A stretch of 64,000 nt of DNA from Streptomyces sp. WP-1 (GTDB lineage: Bacteria; Actinomycetota; Actinomycetes; Streptomycetales; Streptomycetaceae). A model generated the notes under the pieces. That model was given only the letters and a program-made list of their open reading frames with translations. It ran no database searches and was not told the DNA's origin. The stretch is taken from NCBI RefSeq assembly GCF_030450125.1, contig NZ_CP123923.1:5394001-5458000 (forward strand). The letters run 5' to 3'. The position numbers and the translations under genes are program-made. Of the stretch, positions 45,925-55,298 are shown in pieces (positions within the stretch are counted from its first letter, which is position 1; each line of letters begins with the position of its first letter).

Positions 45925-48900
45925 ATGAGCAGAGGACCAGTCGGACGCCGGACGGCGCTGCTGTCGGCGGGGCTCGTGCTGGCCGCGGTGCCGGTACCCG
46001 GGTCGGCCGCCGCGCAGGGGGTGACGCCGGTGGTGAAGGCCGCGCCGGGGAAGCAGGCCGGGGCCGCCCCGAGGACCGTCACCCTGGTCACCGGCGACAA
46101 GGTGACCGTCGCCGACCTCGGACACGGCAGGAAGACCGTCACCGTCGAGCGGCCGCGCGGCGCCACGGGGGCCGTACGGACGCAGACGAGCGACGGCGAC
46201 GTGACCGTCGTACCGGACGAGGCGCTGCCGTACCTGCGCTCCGGGAGGCTGGACCGGCGGCTGTTCGACGTGAGCGCGCTGATCCGGCAGGGCCTCACCG
46301 GCACCCGGGCCGACTCCCTGCCCCTGATCGTCGGTTACGGCGAGGGCACCCGCGTCCCCGCCGCCGCCCCGGCCGGCACCTCCCGCACCCGGAGCCTGCC
46401 CAGCGTGCGCGGCGCGGCCGTCGAGGCGGGCAAGGGCCGTACGTTCTGGCGGTCGTTCACGCGCGGTGACGGCGTCGACAAGGTGTGGCTGGACGGGCGG
46501 GTCGAGGCCGACATGGCCGAGAGCAACGCCCAGATCGGCACGCGGACCGCGTGGGAGGCCGGGCTGACCGGCAAGGGCGTCACCGTCGCCGTGCTCGACT
46601 CCGGCGCCGACCTGACCCACCCCGACCTGGCCGGCCGGATCAGCGAGTCGAAGAGCTTCATCGACGGCGAGGAGGTCGCCGACCGCGACGGGCACGGCAC
46701 CCATGTCACCTCCACCGTCGGCGGCAGCGGCGCCGCCTCCGACGGCAAGGAGAAGGGCGTGGCGCCGGACGCCACCCTCGCGGTCGGCAAGGTGCTCAGC
46801 GACGCGGGCTCGGGCAGCGAGTCGCAGATCATCGCCGGGATGGAGTGGGCCGCGCGGGACGTGCACGCCCGGATCGTCTCGATGAGCCTCGGCTCCAGCG
46901 ACCCGAGCGACGGCACCGACCCGATGTCCCAGGCGGTCGACAGCCTCTCCCAGGAGACCGGCGCGCTCTTCGTCGTGGCCGCCGGGAACACCGGCGCCCC
47001 CTCCTCCATCAGCTCGCCCGGCGCCGCCGACGCCGCCCTGACCGTCGGCGCGGTCGACTCCGCCGACCAGCCCGCCTCCTTCACCAGCGCGGGCCCCCGC
47101 GCGGGCGACGACGCCCTCAAGCCCGACCTGTCCGCCCCCGGCGTCGACATCCTCGCCGCCCGCTCCCAACTCACCGACGGCAGCGGCTACTACACGACCA
47201 TGAGCGGTACGTCGATGGCGACCCCGCACGTCGCCGGGGTGGCCGCGCTGCTCGCGCAGGAGCATCCCGACTGGACCGGTGCCCAGGTGAAGGACGCGCT
47301 GATGTCGACCTCCGGGCAACTCGGCGGCTCCGCCTACACGGTGGGCGCCGGACGGGTGAGCGTCCCGGCCGCCGTACAGGCCACGGTGACCGCCACCGGC
47401 AGCGCCGACCTCGGCTTCTACCGCTGGCCCTACCCCGCGAACAAGCCGGTCACCCGCACCCTGACCTACACCAACTCGGCCGACCGTCCCGTCCACTTGA
47501 CCCTCTCGGCGCAGGACGCCCCGGACGGCGTCGCCACCCTCGCCGACTCCGCCCTCACCGTCCCCGCGCACGGCACCGCCACCACCACCGTCACCGGCGA
47601 CGGCTCCAAGGCGCCGGTCGGCACCACCAGCGGACAGATCGTGGCCACCGACGACACCGGCGCGGTCCGCGCGCACACCGTGTTCGGGCTGGTCAAGGAG
47701 GACGAGCGGTACACCCTCACGGTCCACGTCAAGGACCGCGCGGGCGCCCCCACGGCCGCCGACCTCACCGTGCAGCAGCTCGCCCCGGACGCGGACCCCG
47801 AGCCGGACCACGTCGGCGACTCCGGCACGCTCAAGCTCCGTCTGAAACCGGGCACATACGCCCTCACCTCCTTCCTCGACGTGCACGGCGGCCACGGCGC
47901 CGACTCGCTCGGCCTCGGCTTCCTCGCCGCGCCCGAGGTCACCCTCGACCACGACAGCGAAGTCACCCTCGACGGCACCACGTTGCGCGAGATCAGGGCG
48001 GCGGTCCCACGACGCACCGAGACCCACCAGCTCCTCATGGAGTACGACCGCGCCGCGAACGGCGCCCACCTGTCCGGCGCGGTCCAGGTGCCCCTCACCT
48101 ACGACAGCGTCCTCGCCGCCCCCACACCCCGGGTGACCCGGGGCAGCTTCGAGTACCGCACGGTGTGGCGGCTGGCGAAGCCGCAGCTGGAGGTCAAGGG
48201 GATCGGCGAGGCGACCGTCCAGCCGGGCGGCACCCTGACCGCCGGGCGGCGGAGACTCCCGCTGCTGGACGTCGGCGACGGTCCCGTGCCCGCCGCCGCC
48301 TCCGGCAAGGCGGTGCTGGCCCACCTCGCCGACGGCGCGGACCCGCGGGCGCTCGCCCGGGCCGCACAGGACGCGGGCGCCGAGGCGCTGTTCGTCACGG
48401 ACGACGCGCCGGGGCGGCTGATGGACTGGTGGGGCAACGACGACAACACCGACCGCCCGCTGCTGATCGCCACGGTGAACCAGGCGGACGCGGCCCGGCT
48501 GCGGGCGTCCTCGACGGCCGACATGACCGGCACGCCCGACTCTCCCTACGTGTACGACCTTTCCGAGGGCCACCCGGGTTCGATCCCCGACCACGACCTC
48601 ACCTACCGGCCCTCCCCACGCCGACTCGCCGCCCTGCACGTCTCGTTCCACGCGGCACGGCCGGCGAGCGGCGGCGAGTTCCGCTACTCCCTCACCGGCA
48701 CCTTCCCCGTCGGCATCGGCTTCCAGGAGAACATCGACCTGCCCGCCGAGCGCACCGACTACGTCTCCACCGCCCCCGGCCAGCTGTGGACCGAGTCCGT
48801 CACGACCGGCGCGGGCACCCTGGAGGAGCGCGGCGGACCGGTCCACCACCAGGGCGGCAGCCGGACACAGCTGCACTGGTTCCAGCCGGTCTGGCACCCC

Positions 48901-49569
48901 TGGCTCGGCACCGGGCTCGGCTGGGGCGAGCAGCGCACCGGGAACCAGATCGAGCTGAACACGCCCGGCTGGGGCGACTCCGGCCCCGACCACACCGGGT
49001 TCGGCGATGTCTGGGGCGACAGCGGCATGACCCAGACCACGTCCGTCTATCAGGACGGCACCCTCGCCGACAGCGAGTCCGGCTCGACCGCGTTCGTCCG
49101 GGACGCGCCGGCCGACGCGCACACGTACCGGGTGGTGACCGACACCGCCCTCGACGCGGAGCACTGGAAGCTCACGACCCAGGGGCACACCGAGTGGACG
49201 TTCCGGTCGGCGCGGACACCGGACGACCACGCGACGACGCTGCCGCTGATCAACCTCTCCTGCACCCTCGCCACCGACCTCGCGGGCACGGTGCCCGGCG
49301 GGCGACGGCTGCCGGTGACCCTGGGCGCCGGCTATATGGCGGGCGCCACGGGGACGGGCACGCTCGGCGGGGGGCGGCTGGAGGTCTCGTACGACGAGGG
49401 CGCGAACTGGAAGCCGGTGACCCTCCGGGGCGCCGGTGCCTCTTGGCACGGCACGCTGGAGGTGCCGGGCGCGGCCACGTCCGTTTCCCTGCGGGCGTCG
49501 GCCCGGGACGACCGGGGCGGGTCGGTCGCGCAGGAGATCGTCAGGGCGGTGGGGGTGAGGCGGCCGTAG
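45925..49569 (+). CDS. Large secreted S8 (subtilisin-like) serine protease
   Basis: A 1,214-residue precursor. Signal peptide 1-32 (RRTALLSAGLVLAAVPVPG ... AAAQG), propeptide (about 33-195), then the S8 domain with triad Asp225 (AVLDSGAD), His257 (DGHGTHVT) and Ser430 (GTSMATPH). About 750 residues follow: beta-sandwich/Fn3-like segments (for example RTLTYTNSADRPVHLTLS), a PA-like part (ALARAAQDAGAEALFVTDDA) and C-terminal beta domains. Large S8 proteases of this build are common in Streptomyces as extracellular proteases or peptidases. ATG 45925 has GGAAGAGGG shortly upstream. Its leader contains three 23-bp repeats. Its 3' end overlaps the convergent carboxyltransferase gene by 29 bases. 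Confidence 0.92.
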   Translation: MSRGPVGRRTALLSAGLVLAAVPVPGSAAAQGVTPVVKAAPGKQAGAAPRTVTLVTGDKVTVADLGHGRKTVTVERPRGATGAVRTQTSDGDVTVVPDEALPYLRSGRLDRRLFDVSALIRQGLTGTRADSLPLIVGYGEGTRVPAAAPAGTSRTRSLPSVRGAAVEAGKGRTFWRSFTRGDGVDKVWLDGRVEADMAESNAQIGTRTAWEAGLTGKGVTVAVLDSGADLTHPDLAGRISESKSFIDGEEVADRDGHGTHVTSTVGGSGAASDGKEKGVAPDATLAVGKVLSDAGSGSESQIIAGMEWAARDVHARIVSMSLGSSDPSDGTDPMSQAVDSLSQETGALFVVAAGNTGAPSSISSPGAADAALTVGAVDSADQPASFTSAGPRAGDDALKPDLSAPGVDILAARSQLTDGSGYYTTMSGTSMATPHVAGVAALLAQEHPDWTGAQVKDALMSTSGQLGGSAYTVGAGRVSVPAAVQATVTATGSADLGFYRWPYPANKPVTRTLTYTNSADRPVHLTLSAQDAPDGVATLADSALTVPAHGTATTTVTGDGSKAPVGTTSGQIVATDDTGAVRAHTVFGLVKEDERYTLTVHVKDRAGAPTAADLTVQQLAPDADPEPDHVGDSGTLKLRLKPGTYALTSFLDVHGGHGADSLGLGFLAAPEVTLDHDSEVTLDGTTLREIRAAVPRRTETHQLLMEYDRAANGAHLSGAVQVPLTYDSVLAAPTPRVTRGSFEYRTVWRLAKPQLEVKGIGEATVQPGGTLTAGRRRLPLLDVGDGPVPAAASGKAVLAHLADGADPRALARAAQDAGAEALFVTDDAPGRLMDWWGNDDNTDRPLLIATVNQADAARLRASSTADMTGTPDSPYVYDLSEGHPGSIPDHDLTYRPSPRRLAALHVSFHAARPASGGEFRYSLTGTFPVGIGFQENIDLPAERTDYVSTAPGQLWTESVTTGAGTLEERGGPVHHQGGSRTQLHWFQPVWHPWLGTGLGWGEQRTGNQIELNTPGWGDSGPDHTGFGDVWGDSGMTQTTSVYQDGTLADSESGSTAFVRDAPADAHTYRVVTDTALDAEHWKLTTQGHTEWTFRSARTPDDHATTLPLINLSCTLATDLAGTVPGGRRLPVTLGAGYMAGATGTGTLGGGRLEVSYDEGANWKPVTLRGAGASWHGTLEVPGAATSVSLRASARDDRGGSVAQEIVRAVGVRRP

Positions 49570-50932
49570 GGGCGCTCCCGGGCCCGGAGCTTCGAGCGAT
49601 GCCCCTGATGATCCCCAGCTCCACCAGGTCCTGTGGGCGGATGCGGAGTTGGTCGGCGGTGTTCTCGGTCTCCTCCTGCGGGCGTTTGAGGATGGCCGCC
49701 GCCAGTTCCGGGGCGATCACCGAGAAGTAGCTGTCCGGTGTGGCCCAGGTGTTGTCCGGGGCGGCCAAGGCGAGGGCGCCGCCGGAGCCGCCCTCGCCGA
49801 TCACCAGGGTGGTCACCGGGACCCGCGCCCCGGCCACCGCGCCGAACACCTCGGCGATGGCCGCGCCGGTGCCCTGCCGTTCGGCCTCCGCGTCGTTCGC
49901 GGCGCCGGGGGTGTCCACCAGCGTCAGCACCGGCACCCCGAGCCGGTCCGCCAGGCGGATCAGCCGTGCCGCCGTCCGGTACCCGGCGGGCCGCGTCCCC
50001 GTCCCGGCCTGCGCGGCGAACGCGACGGTACGGCCGTGATGCTCACCGAACCCGCAGAGGATGCCGTCGGGGTCCATACCGCCGCACCGGTCGCCGCTGA
50101 CGGGGACGCGGACGGTGAAGTACGCGTCCAAGTAGGCGTGCGCGCGGGGGCGTTCGGGGGAGCGGGCGCGCTGGACGGCGGCCCAGCCGGTGGCGGGCAG
50201 GCCGGTGGCGGCGAGAGCCGCGGGGACGGGTGCGGGCGGGGGCCGGCCGTCCGTCGCGGACAGCAGCCGCAGCCACAGCCCCAGGGTCTCCTTCAGGTCC
50301 TCCGGCCGTACGACCGCGTCCGCCGCCCCCGCCGCCACCTGGGCCTCGGCCGTGTACGCGGCCGGGTCGGCGTCGGGCGGGCGGACGCGGGAGCCCGCGA
50401 AGCCCACCTGGGCGCCGGGGAGGGCGAGGACGACATCCGCGCCGGCGCCCAGGGTGGCCCAGCCGCCGCCGGTGGTGGGGTCGCGCAGGACGGCGATCTG
50501 GGGCAGGCCCGCCGCCCGGGTGAGCGCCGCCTGGCGGGCGACCCGCTGGAGCTGGGTCAGCGCGACCATGCCCTCCTGCATCCGGCTGCCCCCGGTCGCG
50601 ATCAACGGCACGACGGGCAGGCGGTGTTCACGGGCGTGCGCGTAGGCCCCCTCCAGCCGGTCCCCGGTGCGCTCGCCCAGGGAGCCGCCGAGGAAGCCGA
50701 ACTCGAAGGCGATCAGGACGGCACGGGTGCCCCCGACGGCCGCGGTGCCGCAGACGACGGACTCCTCCTCGCCGGTGCGTTCGGCGGCGCGGGCGCGCGA
50801 GGCGTCGTACCCCTGCCAGGAGAGCGGGCCGTCGGGCCGGGACTCCCGTACCGGAGGCGGGAGTTCGGTGAAGGTGCCGTCGTCCGAGACGAGGGCCAGC
50901 ACCTCGCGCGCGGTGCGCCGCTGATCAGGCAT
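49541..50932 (-). CDS. Fused acetyl-CoA carboxylase carboxyltransferase (beta + alpha)
   Basis: A 463-residue biotin-dependent carboxyltransferase. The N-half is AccD-like (GFLGGSLGERTGDRLEGAY, LIATGGSRMQEGMVALTQLQ, DPTTGGGWATLGAGADVVL), the C-half AccA-like (YRTAARLIRLADRLGVPVLTLVDTPGA, TTLVIGEGGSGGALALAA, ISVIAPE-like FSVIAPELAAAILK). It lacks the AccD zinc finger. The oxyanion-hole glycine pairs (TGGS, GEGGSGG) are present. Substrate acyl-CoA unknown. GTG/ATG start at 50932 lies within the end of the acyl-CoA synthetase gene (8-bp overlap), so the two are coupled and may feed a carboxylated acyl-CoA to polyketide or fatty acid routes. Confidence 0.9.
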   Translation of the reverse strand: MPDQRRTAREVLALVSDDGTFTELPPPVRESRPDGPLSWQGYDASRARAAERTGEEESVVCGTAAVGGTRAVLIAFEFGFLGGSLGERTGDRLEGAYAHAREHRLPVVPLIATGGSRMQEGMVALTQLQRVARQAALTRAAGLPQIAVLRDPTTGGGWATLGAGADVVLALPGAQVGFAGSRVRPPDADPAAYTAEAQVAAGAADAVVRPEDLKETLGLWLRLLSATDGRPPPAPVPAALAATGLPATGWAAVQRARSPERPRAHAYLDAYFTVRVPVSGDRCGGMDPDGILCGFGEHHGRTVAFAAQAGTGTRPAGYRTAARLIRLADRLGVPVLTLVDTPGAANDAEAERQGTGAAIAEVFGAVAGARVPVTTLVIGEGGSGGALALAAPDNTWATPDSYFSVIAPELAAAILKRPQEETENTADQLRIRPQDLVELGIIRGIARSSGPGSAPTAASPPPP

Positions 50933-52388
50933 CGGTATCGGTACCGGCCTCGGTGAGGGACCGCTTCATGATCTTGCCCATGTCGTTGCGGGGCAGGACC
51001 GCCAGGTGGCGGACGACGCGGGGCCGCTTGTGCGGGGCGAGCCGGCGGGCCACATGGCCGGCCAACTCCTCGACCCCCGGCGGGCTTTCCGGATCCGCCG
51101 GGACGATCCAGGCGACGATCCGCTCGCCCAAATCCGCGTCCGGCTCCCCGGTGACCGCCGCCTCCCGGACGCCCGGGTGTTCCAGCAGCGCGTTCTCGAT
51201 CTCGCCCGCGCCGATCTTGTAACCGCCGCTCTTGATGAGGTCGGTGGCCTTGCGCCCGACGATCCGCACATAGCCGTCCGGCTCGCGCACGGCCATGTCA
51301 CCGGTGCGGAACCAGCCGTCGGCGGTGAACGCGGCGGCGGTGGCGTCGGGCCGGTTCAGGTACTCGGTGAACAGGTTGGGCCCGCGGACCTGGATCTCCC
51401 CGACGCTCTCCCCGTCACGGGCGCCGATCTCGCTCCCGTCCTCCTCCACGAGCCGCAGCTCCACGCCGGGCAACGGCACGCCGACCGTCCCCGCGCGGGC
51501 CTCCCCGTCCGCGCGGACGCTGGTGTTCATCAGGGTCTCGGTCATGCCGTACCGCTCGATGACCCGGCGTCCGGTGGCCGCCGCGATCCGCTCGTGGTCG
51601 TGGACCGGCAGCGCGGCCGAACCGGAGACCAGCAGCCGGGCCCCGCCGAGTGCCTTGGCCAGTGCGGGGTCGCCGGGGAGGGTCTCGGCGATGCGGTGGT
51701 ACATCGTCGGCACCCCGAACAGCATGGTCGCGCCGCCGGACAGGGCGCGGGCCACGCCGTCGGTGGAGAACCGTCCCAGGTGCCGCACGGAGCCGCCGCG
51801 GCGCAGCGGGCCGAGCATGCCGAGCACGAGCCCGTGCACATGGAAGAGCGGCAGCCCGTGCACCAGCACATCGGCCTCGGTCCACTGCCAGGCGTCGGCG
51901 AGCGCGTCGAGGGTGGAGGTGAGGGCGCGGCGGGGGAGCACGGCGCCCTTGGGCGGGCCGGTGGTGCCGGAGGTGTAGACGACGAGGGCGGGGGCGTCGT
52001 CGGGGAGTTCGGGGTGCGGGAAGTCGGCGTGGGCGTCGGCGTCGACGTCGGCGCGTTCCAAGTCCCCGAGAGCGACAAGCAGTTGGGTGCCCGGAGCGGC
52101 GAGCACGAGGGAGGGGGCGCTGTCGGAGACGATATGGGCCAGCTCCTTCTCCCCGGACTTGGGGTTGAGCGGCACGGCGGCGGCACCGGCGAGCAGCACG
52201 CCGACGACGGCGACCACGGTCTCCAGCTCGGGCGTCGCCCAGACGGCCACGCGGTCGCCCCGGCGGACCCGCCGGGCCACCGCCCCGGCGGCGTCCGCGA
52301 GCCCGCCGTACGTCAACGACCGCTCGCCGAACGCCACCGCGGCCCGCTCCCGCGACCCACCGACAAGCCCAGGAAAAAGTGACGACAC
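50925..52388 (-). CDS. Acyl-CoA synthetase (ANL superfamily, malonyl-CoA synthetase-like)
   Basis: A 487-residue adenylate-forming ligase. Core motifs: LVVYTSGTTGPPKGAVL (A3, phosphate binding), MLFGVPTMYHRIAE, RYGMTETLMNTS (A5), GWFRTGDMAVREPDGYVRIVGR (A7-A8) and IKSGGYKIGAGEIENALLEHPGVREAAV, with the catalytic Lys of A10 in NDMGKIMKRSL. The short length and the GVPTMYHR/RYGMTET combination resemble malonyl/methylmalonyl-CoA synthetases (MatB/ACSF3), which would fit its coupling to a carboxyltransferase. GTG 52388 has AAGGGG eight bases upstream; GTG 52397 is an alternative. Confidence 0.88.
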   Translation of the reverse strand: MSSLFPGLVGGSRERAAVAFGERSLTYGGLADAAGAVARRVRRGDRVAVWATPELETVVAVVGVLLAGAAAVPLNPKSGEKELAHIVSDSAPSLVLAAPGTQLLVALGDLERADVDADAHADFPHPELPDDAPALVVYTSGTTGPPKGAVLPRRALTSTLDALADAWQWTEADVLVHGLPLFHVHGLVLGMLGPLRRGGSVRHLGRFSTDGVARALSGGATMLFGVPTMYHRIAETLPGDPALAKALGGARLLVSGSAALPVHDHERIAAATGRRVIERYGMTETLMNTSVRADGEARAGTVGVPLPGVELRLVEEDGSEIGARDGESVGEIQVRGPNLFTEYLNRPDATAAAFTADGWFRTGDMAVREPDGYVRIVGRKATDLIKSGGYKIGAGEIENALLEHPGVREAAVTGEPDADLGERIVAWIVPADPESPPGVEELAGHVARRLAPHKRPRVVRHLAVLPRNDMGKIMKRSLTEAGTDTDA

Positions 52389-52576
52389 CCCACGCACCCC
52401 TTCACGCTCGCGACCATTCAGCCCCTTCCTACACCAGGATCGGCCGGATGCGAGGGCGGCGCCGTCCCTGATGGCCCACCTCACATCCGAGCGAGCCGGG
52501 CGGGTGGGCCGGTGGGCCGGTGGGCGGGAGAAGGGCCGGGGCAGCGCCGGGTGCCGATGCGGAGGACGACCCCCTC

Positions 52577-53605
52577 TCACCCCGTCGCGACGGCCACGTC
52601 CGCGACGACGCACGTCACGTTGTCCGGCGCGCCCGCCGCCAGCGCCGCCGACACCAGCTCCTCCGGGCCCGCCGCCGACGCCAGCAGCTCCCTGATCCGC
52701 GCGTCCGGGACCGCCTCCGTGAGGCCGTCGGAGCACAGCAGATACCGGTCGCCCGGCAGCGGCTCCTGGAGGCGCAGGTCCGGCACGGGATCCGTGCCGC
52801 CGGTCAGCGCCCTGTACAGCAGCAGATCCCGGGGCGAGACCCGGTGGTCCTGCGTGATCCGGTACAGCTCCCCGCCCCGCAGCAGATACGCCCGCGAATC
52901 CCCGATGTGCGCGAGCGCCAGCCGGGACCCGGTCCACAGCAGCGCCGTGAGCGTGGTGCCGGCCTCGTCCGTACCGCCCGCGAGGTCCGCCACCGCCAGC
53001 CCCGCGGACCGTACCGCGTCCTCCAGCGCCCCGAGCACGCCCAGCTCTCCCAGCTCCCCGTCCACGGGCAGCGCCGCCTCGTCCAGGTGCCGCAGCGCCG
53101 CCACCGCCGCCCCGCTCGCCGCGAGCCCCGCGGGCCCGAACCCGTCGGCGACGGCGAGCAGCCTGCGGCCCGCGTAGTGGGTGTCCTGGTTGGCGGGGCG
53201 GACGAGCCCGCGGTCGGTGCGCGCGGCGTGCCTCAGCTCCAGCGTCGTCATGGGTTCCCTTCCCGATGCGTCGGTCGTGCCGGTCAGCTGGTCGACGAGG
53301 AACGCCGCGAGATCCCGCCGCATCGCCGTCCGCGCCTCGACCCGCGCCCAGTACGCGCCGATCTCCCGGGCGGCCTCGGCCGGTTCCAGCGCGCACACGG
53401 CGCGTATCCCGGCGAGCGGCATCCCGAGCCGTCGCAGCCAGGCCACGAGCCGTGCCCGCCCCAACTGCCCGGTGGCGTAGTACCGGTAGCCGGTCTCGGG
53501 GTCGACCCGGGCGGGCCGCAGCAGCGCCAGCTCGTCGTACAGCCGAAGCGCCTTCGGCGACAGCCGGCTCACCCTCGCGAACGCCCCGATCGTCAGCAGT
53601 TCCAT
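52577..53605 (-). CDS. MerR-PP2C fusion protein
   Basis: A 342-residue protein. Residues 1-70 are a MerR winged HTH (MELLTIGAFARVSRLSPKALRLYDELALLRPARVDPETGYRYY) with its dimer helix to about 115, and residues about 120-342 form a PP2C-type Ser/Thr phosphatase with all metal motifs: RPANQDTHY, VADGFGPAG, AHIGDSRAYLL, LCSDGLTEAV and DNVTCVV. The MerR sensor domain is thus replaced by a phosphatase. ATG 53605 is preceded by GGGGA. A perfect MerR-type promoter lies 31-61 bp upstream. An internal ATG at 53251 with GGGAAGGG could produce the phosphatase alone. Confidence 0.9.
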   Translation of the reverse strand: MELLTIGAFARVSRLSPKALRLYDELALLRPARVDPETGYRYYATGQLGRARLVAWLRRLGMPLAGIRAVCALEPAEAAREIGAYWARVEARTAMRRDLAAFLVDQLTGTTDASGREPMTTLELRHAARTDRGLVRPANQDTHYAGRRLLAVADGFGPAGLAASGAAVAALRHLDEAALPVDGELGELGVLGALEDAVRSAGLAVADLAGGTDEAGTTLTALLWTGSRLALAHIGDSRAYLLRGGELYRITQDHRVSPRDLLLYRALTGGTDPVPDLRLQEPLPGDRYLLCSDGLTEAVPDARIRELLASAAGPEELVSAALAAGAPDNVTCVVADVAVATG

Positions 53606-53635
53606 CGCGTCCCCGTTCCTCGTCGTCCACCACCG

Positions 53636-53666
53636 ATGCTGGGGCTTCACCGAAGGGGAAGGTCAA
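53636..53666 (-). promoter_or_regulatory. MerR-type promoter with 19-bp spacer
   Basis: On the minus strand, TTGACC (53666-53661, -35) and CAGCAT (53641-53636, -10) are separated by 19 bp, the over-long spacer typical of MerR-activated promoters. The spacer holds the dyad CTTCnCCnnnGGnGAAG. It drives the MerR-PP2C gene, so autoregulation is likely. Confidence 0.75.
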
Positions 53667-53739
53667 ACCCCCTGTACCGGTTCCGGGCCGCTTGTTAGCC
53701 TCGCGAGTGTTCGAACGCCGTACGACAGGGAGTCCCGCC

Positions 53740-54621
53740 GTGCCCCGCATAGCCCTCGCCACCTACGACCCCGGCACCGCCCCGAGCAGGGACGCGGACC
53801 TGCCGGTGCTGGTGCGGGCGCTGGACGAGGCCGGTGCGCGGGCGGACGCCCCCTACTGGGACGACCCCGACATCGACTGGTCGGCGTACGACCTGGTCGT
53901 CGTCCGCTCCACCTGGGACTACAGCTGGCGCGCGGCGGAGTTCACGGCCTGGCTGGAGCGGGTGGCCCGGGTGACCCGGATCGCCAACCCCGTCGAGGTC
54001 ATCCGCTGGAACCTCGACAAGCGCTATCTGGGCGAACTGGCCGCGGCCGGTGTCCCCACCGTCCCCACGAGCTATGTCGCCCCAGGTGAGGACGGTGCCC
54101 CGGCTCTGCCCACGGACCACGAGTACGTCATCAAGCCGACCTCCGGCGCGGGCGCCCGCTTCGCCGCCCGCTACCCGCCCGCCGAGCACGAGACGGCCGT
54201 ACGACACCTCGCGCGGATGCACGCCGAGGGCTTCACCGCGATGGTGCAGCCCTACCTCAAGGCCATCGACGTCACCGGCGAACGCGCCCTCCAGTTCTTC
54301 GGCGGACGCCTGCTGCACGCGAGCCGCAAGGGCGCCGTCCTTTCCCCGGGCACCCCGTACGACGCCGACAAGGTCGCCCACCCCGACCTCACCCCCTGGC
54401 AGCCGACGGACGCCGAACTCACCGTGGCGGAAAAGGCGTTGGCGGCCGTCCCCGGCTCCACCGCGCCCCTCCTCTACGCCCGCGTGGACCTCGCCGACGG
54501 CCCGGACGGCGCACCCCGTCTGATGGAACTCGAACTGGTCGAACCGAACCTCTTCCTCTTCCTGCACCCGGACTCCCTGCCCCGGACGGTGGCCGCGATC
54601 CTCGCCGAGGCGACGGTCTAG
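53740..54621 (+). CDS. ATP-grasp domain protein
   Basis: A 293-residue protein of the ATP-grasp/RimK-like group found in actinobacteria. The N-terminus (PRIALATYDPG, LVVVRSTWDYSWR) forms the preATP-grasp part, NPVEVIRWNLDKRYLGELAAAGVPTVPT is the conserved lead-in with Lys, EYVIKPTSGAGARF binds ATP phosphates, and ELELVEPNLFLFLHP near the end carries the metal-binding Glu and Asn. Members ligate carboxylates to amines or thiols; the substrate is not predictable. GTG 53740 has AGGGAG seven bases upstream. It is divergent from the MerR-PP2C gene and convergent with the next gene (stops overlap by a few bases). Confidence 0.83.
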   Translation: MPRIALATYDPGTAPSRDADLPVLVRALDEAGARADAPYWDDPDIDWSAYDLVVVRSTWDYSWRAAEFTAWLERVARVTRIANPVEVIRWNLDKRYLGELAAAGVPTVPTSYVAPGEDGAPALPTDHEYVIKPTSGAGARFAARYPPAEHETAVRHLARMHAEGFTAMVQPYLKAIDVTGERALQFFGGRLLHASRKGAVLSPGTPYDADKVAHPDLTPWQPTDAELTVAEKALAAVPGSTAPLLYARVDLADGPDGAPRLMELELVEPNLFLFLHPDSLPRTVAAILAEATV

Positions 54622-55196
54622 GACCCCCGAGGGCGGACGGCTCCGGTGCGCTGGAGCAGGCCCCAGGTGAACTCGGCGACCATGTCGTGGGGTACGCCCT
54701 CCCGGTCGGGCGCGGTGAAGGCGAGGCCCCAGCGGGTGGGGGCGGTGCCCTCCAGGGGGCGGGCCGGGGGGAAGGCGCGGGCGACTTCGTCCACGGTGCG
54801 GGACCAGGGGGCGAGGTCCTCCAGGGTGCGCGGGGCGGGGGGTGCGGCGCCGGGTGCTCGTACGAGCCATTCGTTCCATACGGCGCCGTCGGGGCCCACC
54901 AGCACCTCGAACCGCAGGTCGGGCCAGAGGGGGAGTGCCCAGCGGCGGGCCTCGCACTCGGCGTCGCCGAGCTCGCGGGGTACGACGCTCTCGGGTTCCC
55001 CGAGGACCGACCGGTACCGCGCGGCGGCGCCGCGTGCCCTCGGCGAGCGGACCATCGCCTGCCAGCGCTTGTTGGCCTCCCGCATCTCCCCGATCGACAC
55101 GCCCAGCGTCCTGCGGGCCTCGGCCACGAGTTCCGGATTGTGATCGGCCATGCGGCGCAGCAGCACCAGCTGAAAATCGAGAGTCACGGTATCCAT
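54618..55196 (-). CDS. Hypothetical protein
   Basis: A 192-residue protein that I do not recognise. The first about 60 residues are helical (LDFQLVLLRRMADHNPELVAEARRTLG, GEMREANKRWQAMV), the rest mixed with a Trp-rich middle (ARRWALPLWPDLRFEVLVG, WNEWLVRAPG) and a C-terminal strand-helix (MVAEFTWGLLQRTG). No signal peptide, membrane helix or catalytic motif is visible. ATG 55196 lacks a strong ribosome site. Good third-position GC bias supports it as a gene. Convergent with the ATP-grasp gene, sharing the CTAG stop overlap. Confidence 0.7.
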   Translation of the reverse strand: MDTVTLDFQLVLLRRMADHNPELVAEARRTLGVSIGEMREANKRWQAMVRSPRARGAAARYRSVLGEPESVVPRELGDAECEARRWALPLWPDLRFEVLVGPDGAVWNEWLVRAPGAAPPAPRTLEDLAPWSRTVDEVARAFPPARPLEGTAPTRWGLAFTAPDREGVPHDMVAEFTWGLLQRTGAVRPRGS

Positions 55197-55298
55197 GGTG
55201 CCCGGTGAGTGCCCCGTGAGGGGCGCGGGGAACTGCGTGACGAGCCATGACGCGGTCGGAGCCGGACGACGGGCGGAACCACCCCCTGCGGGCCCCCG

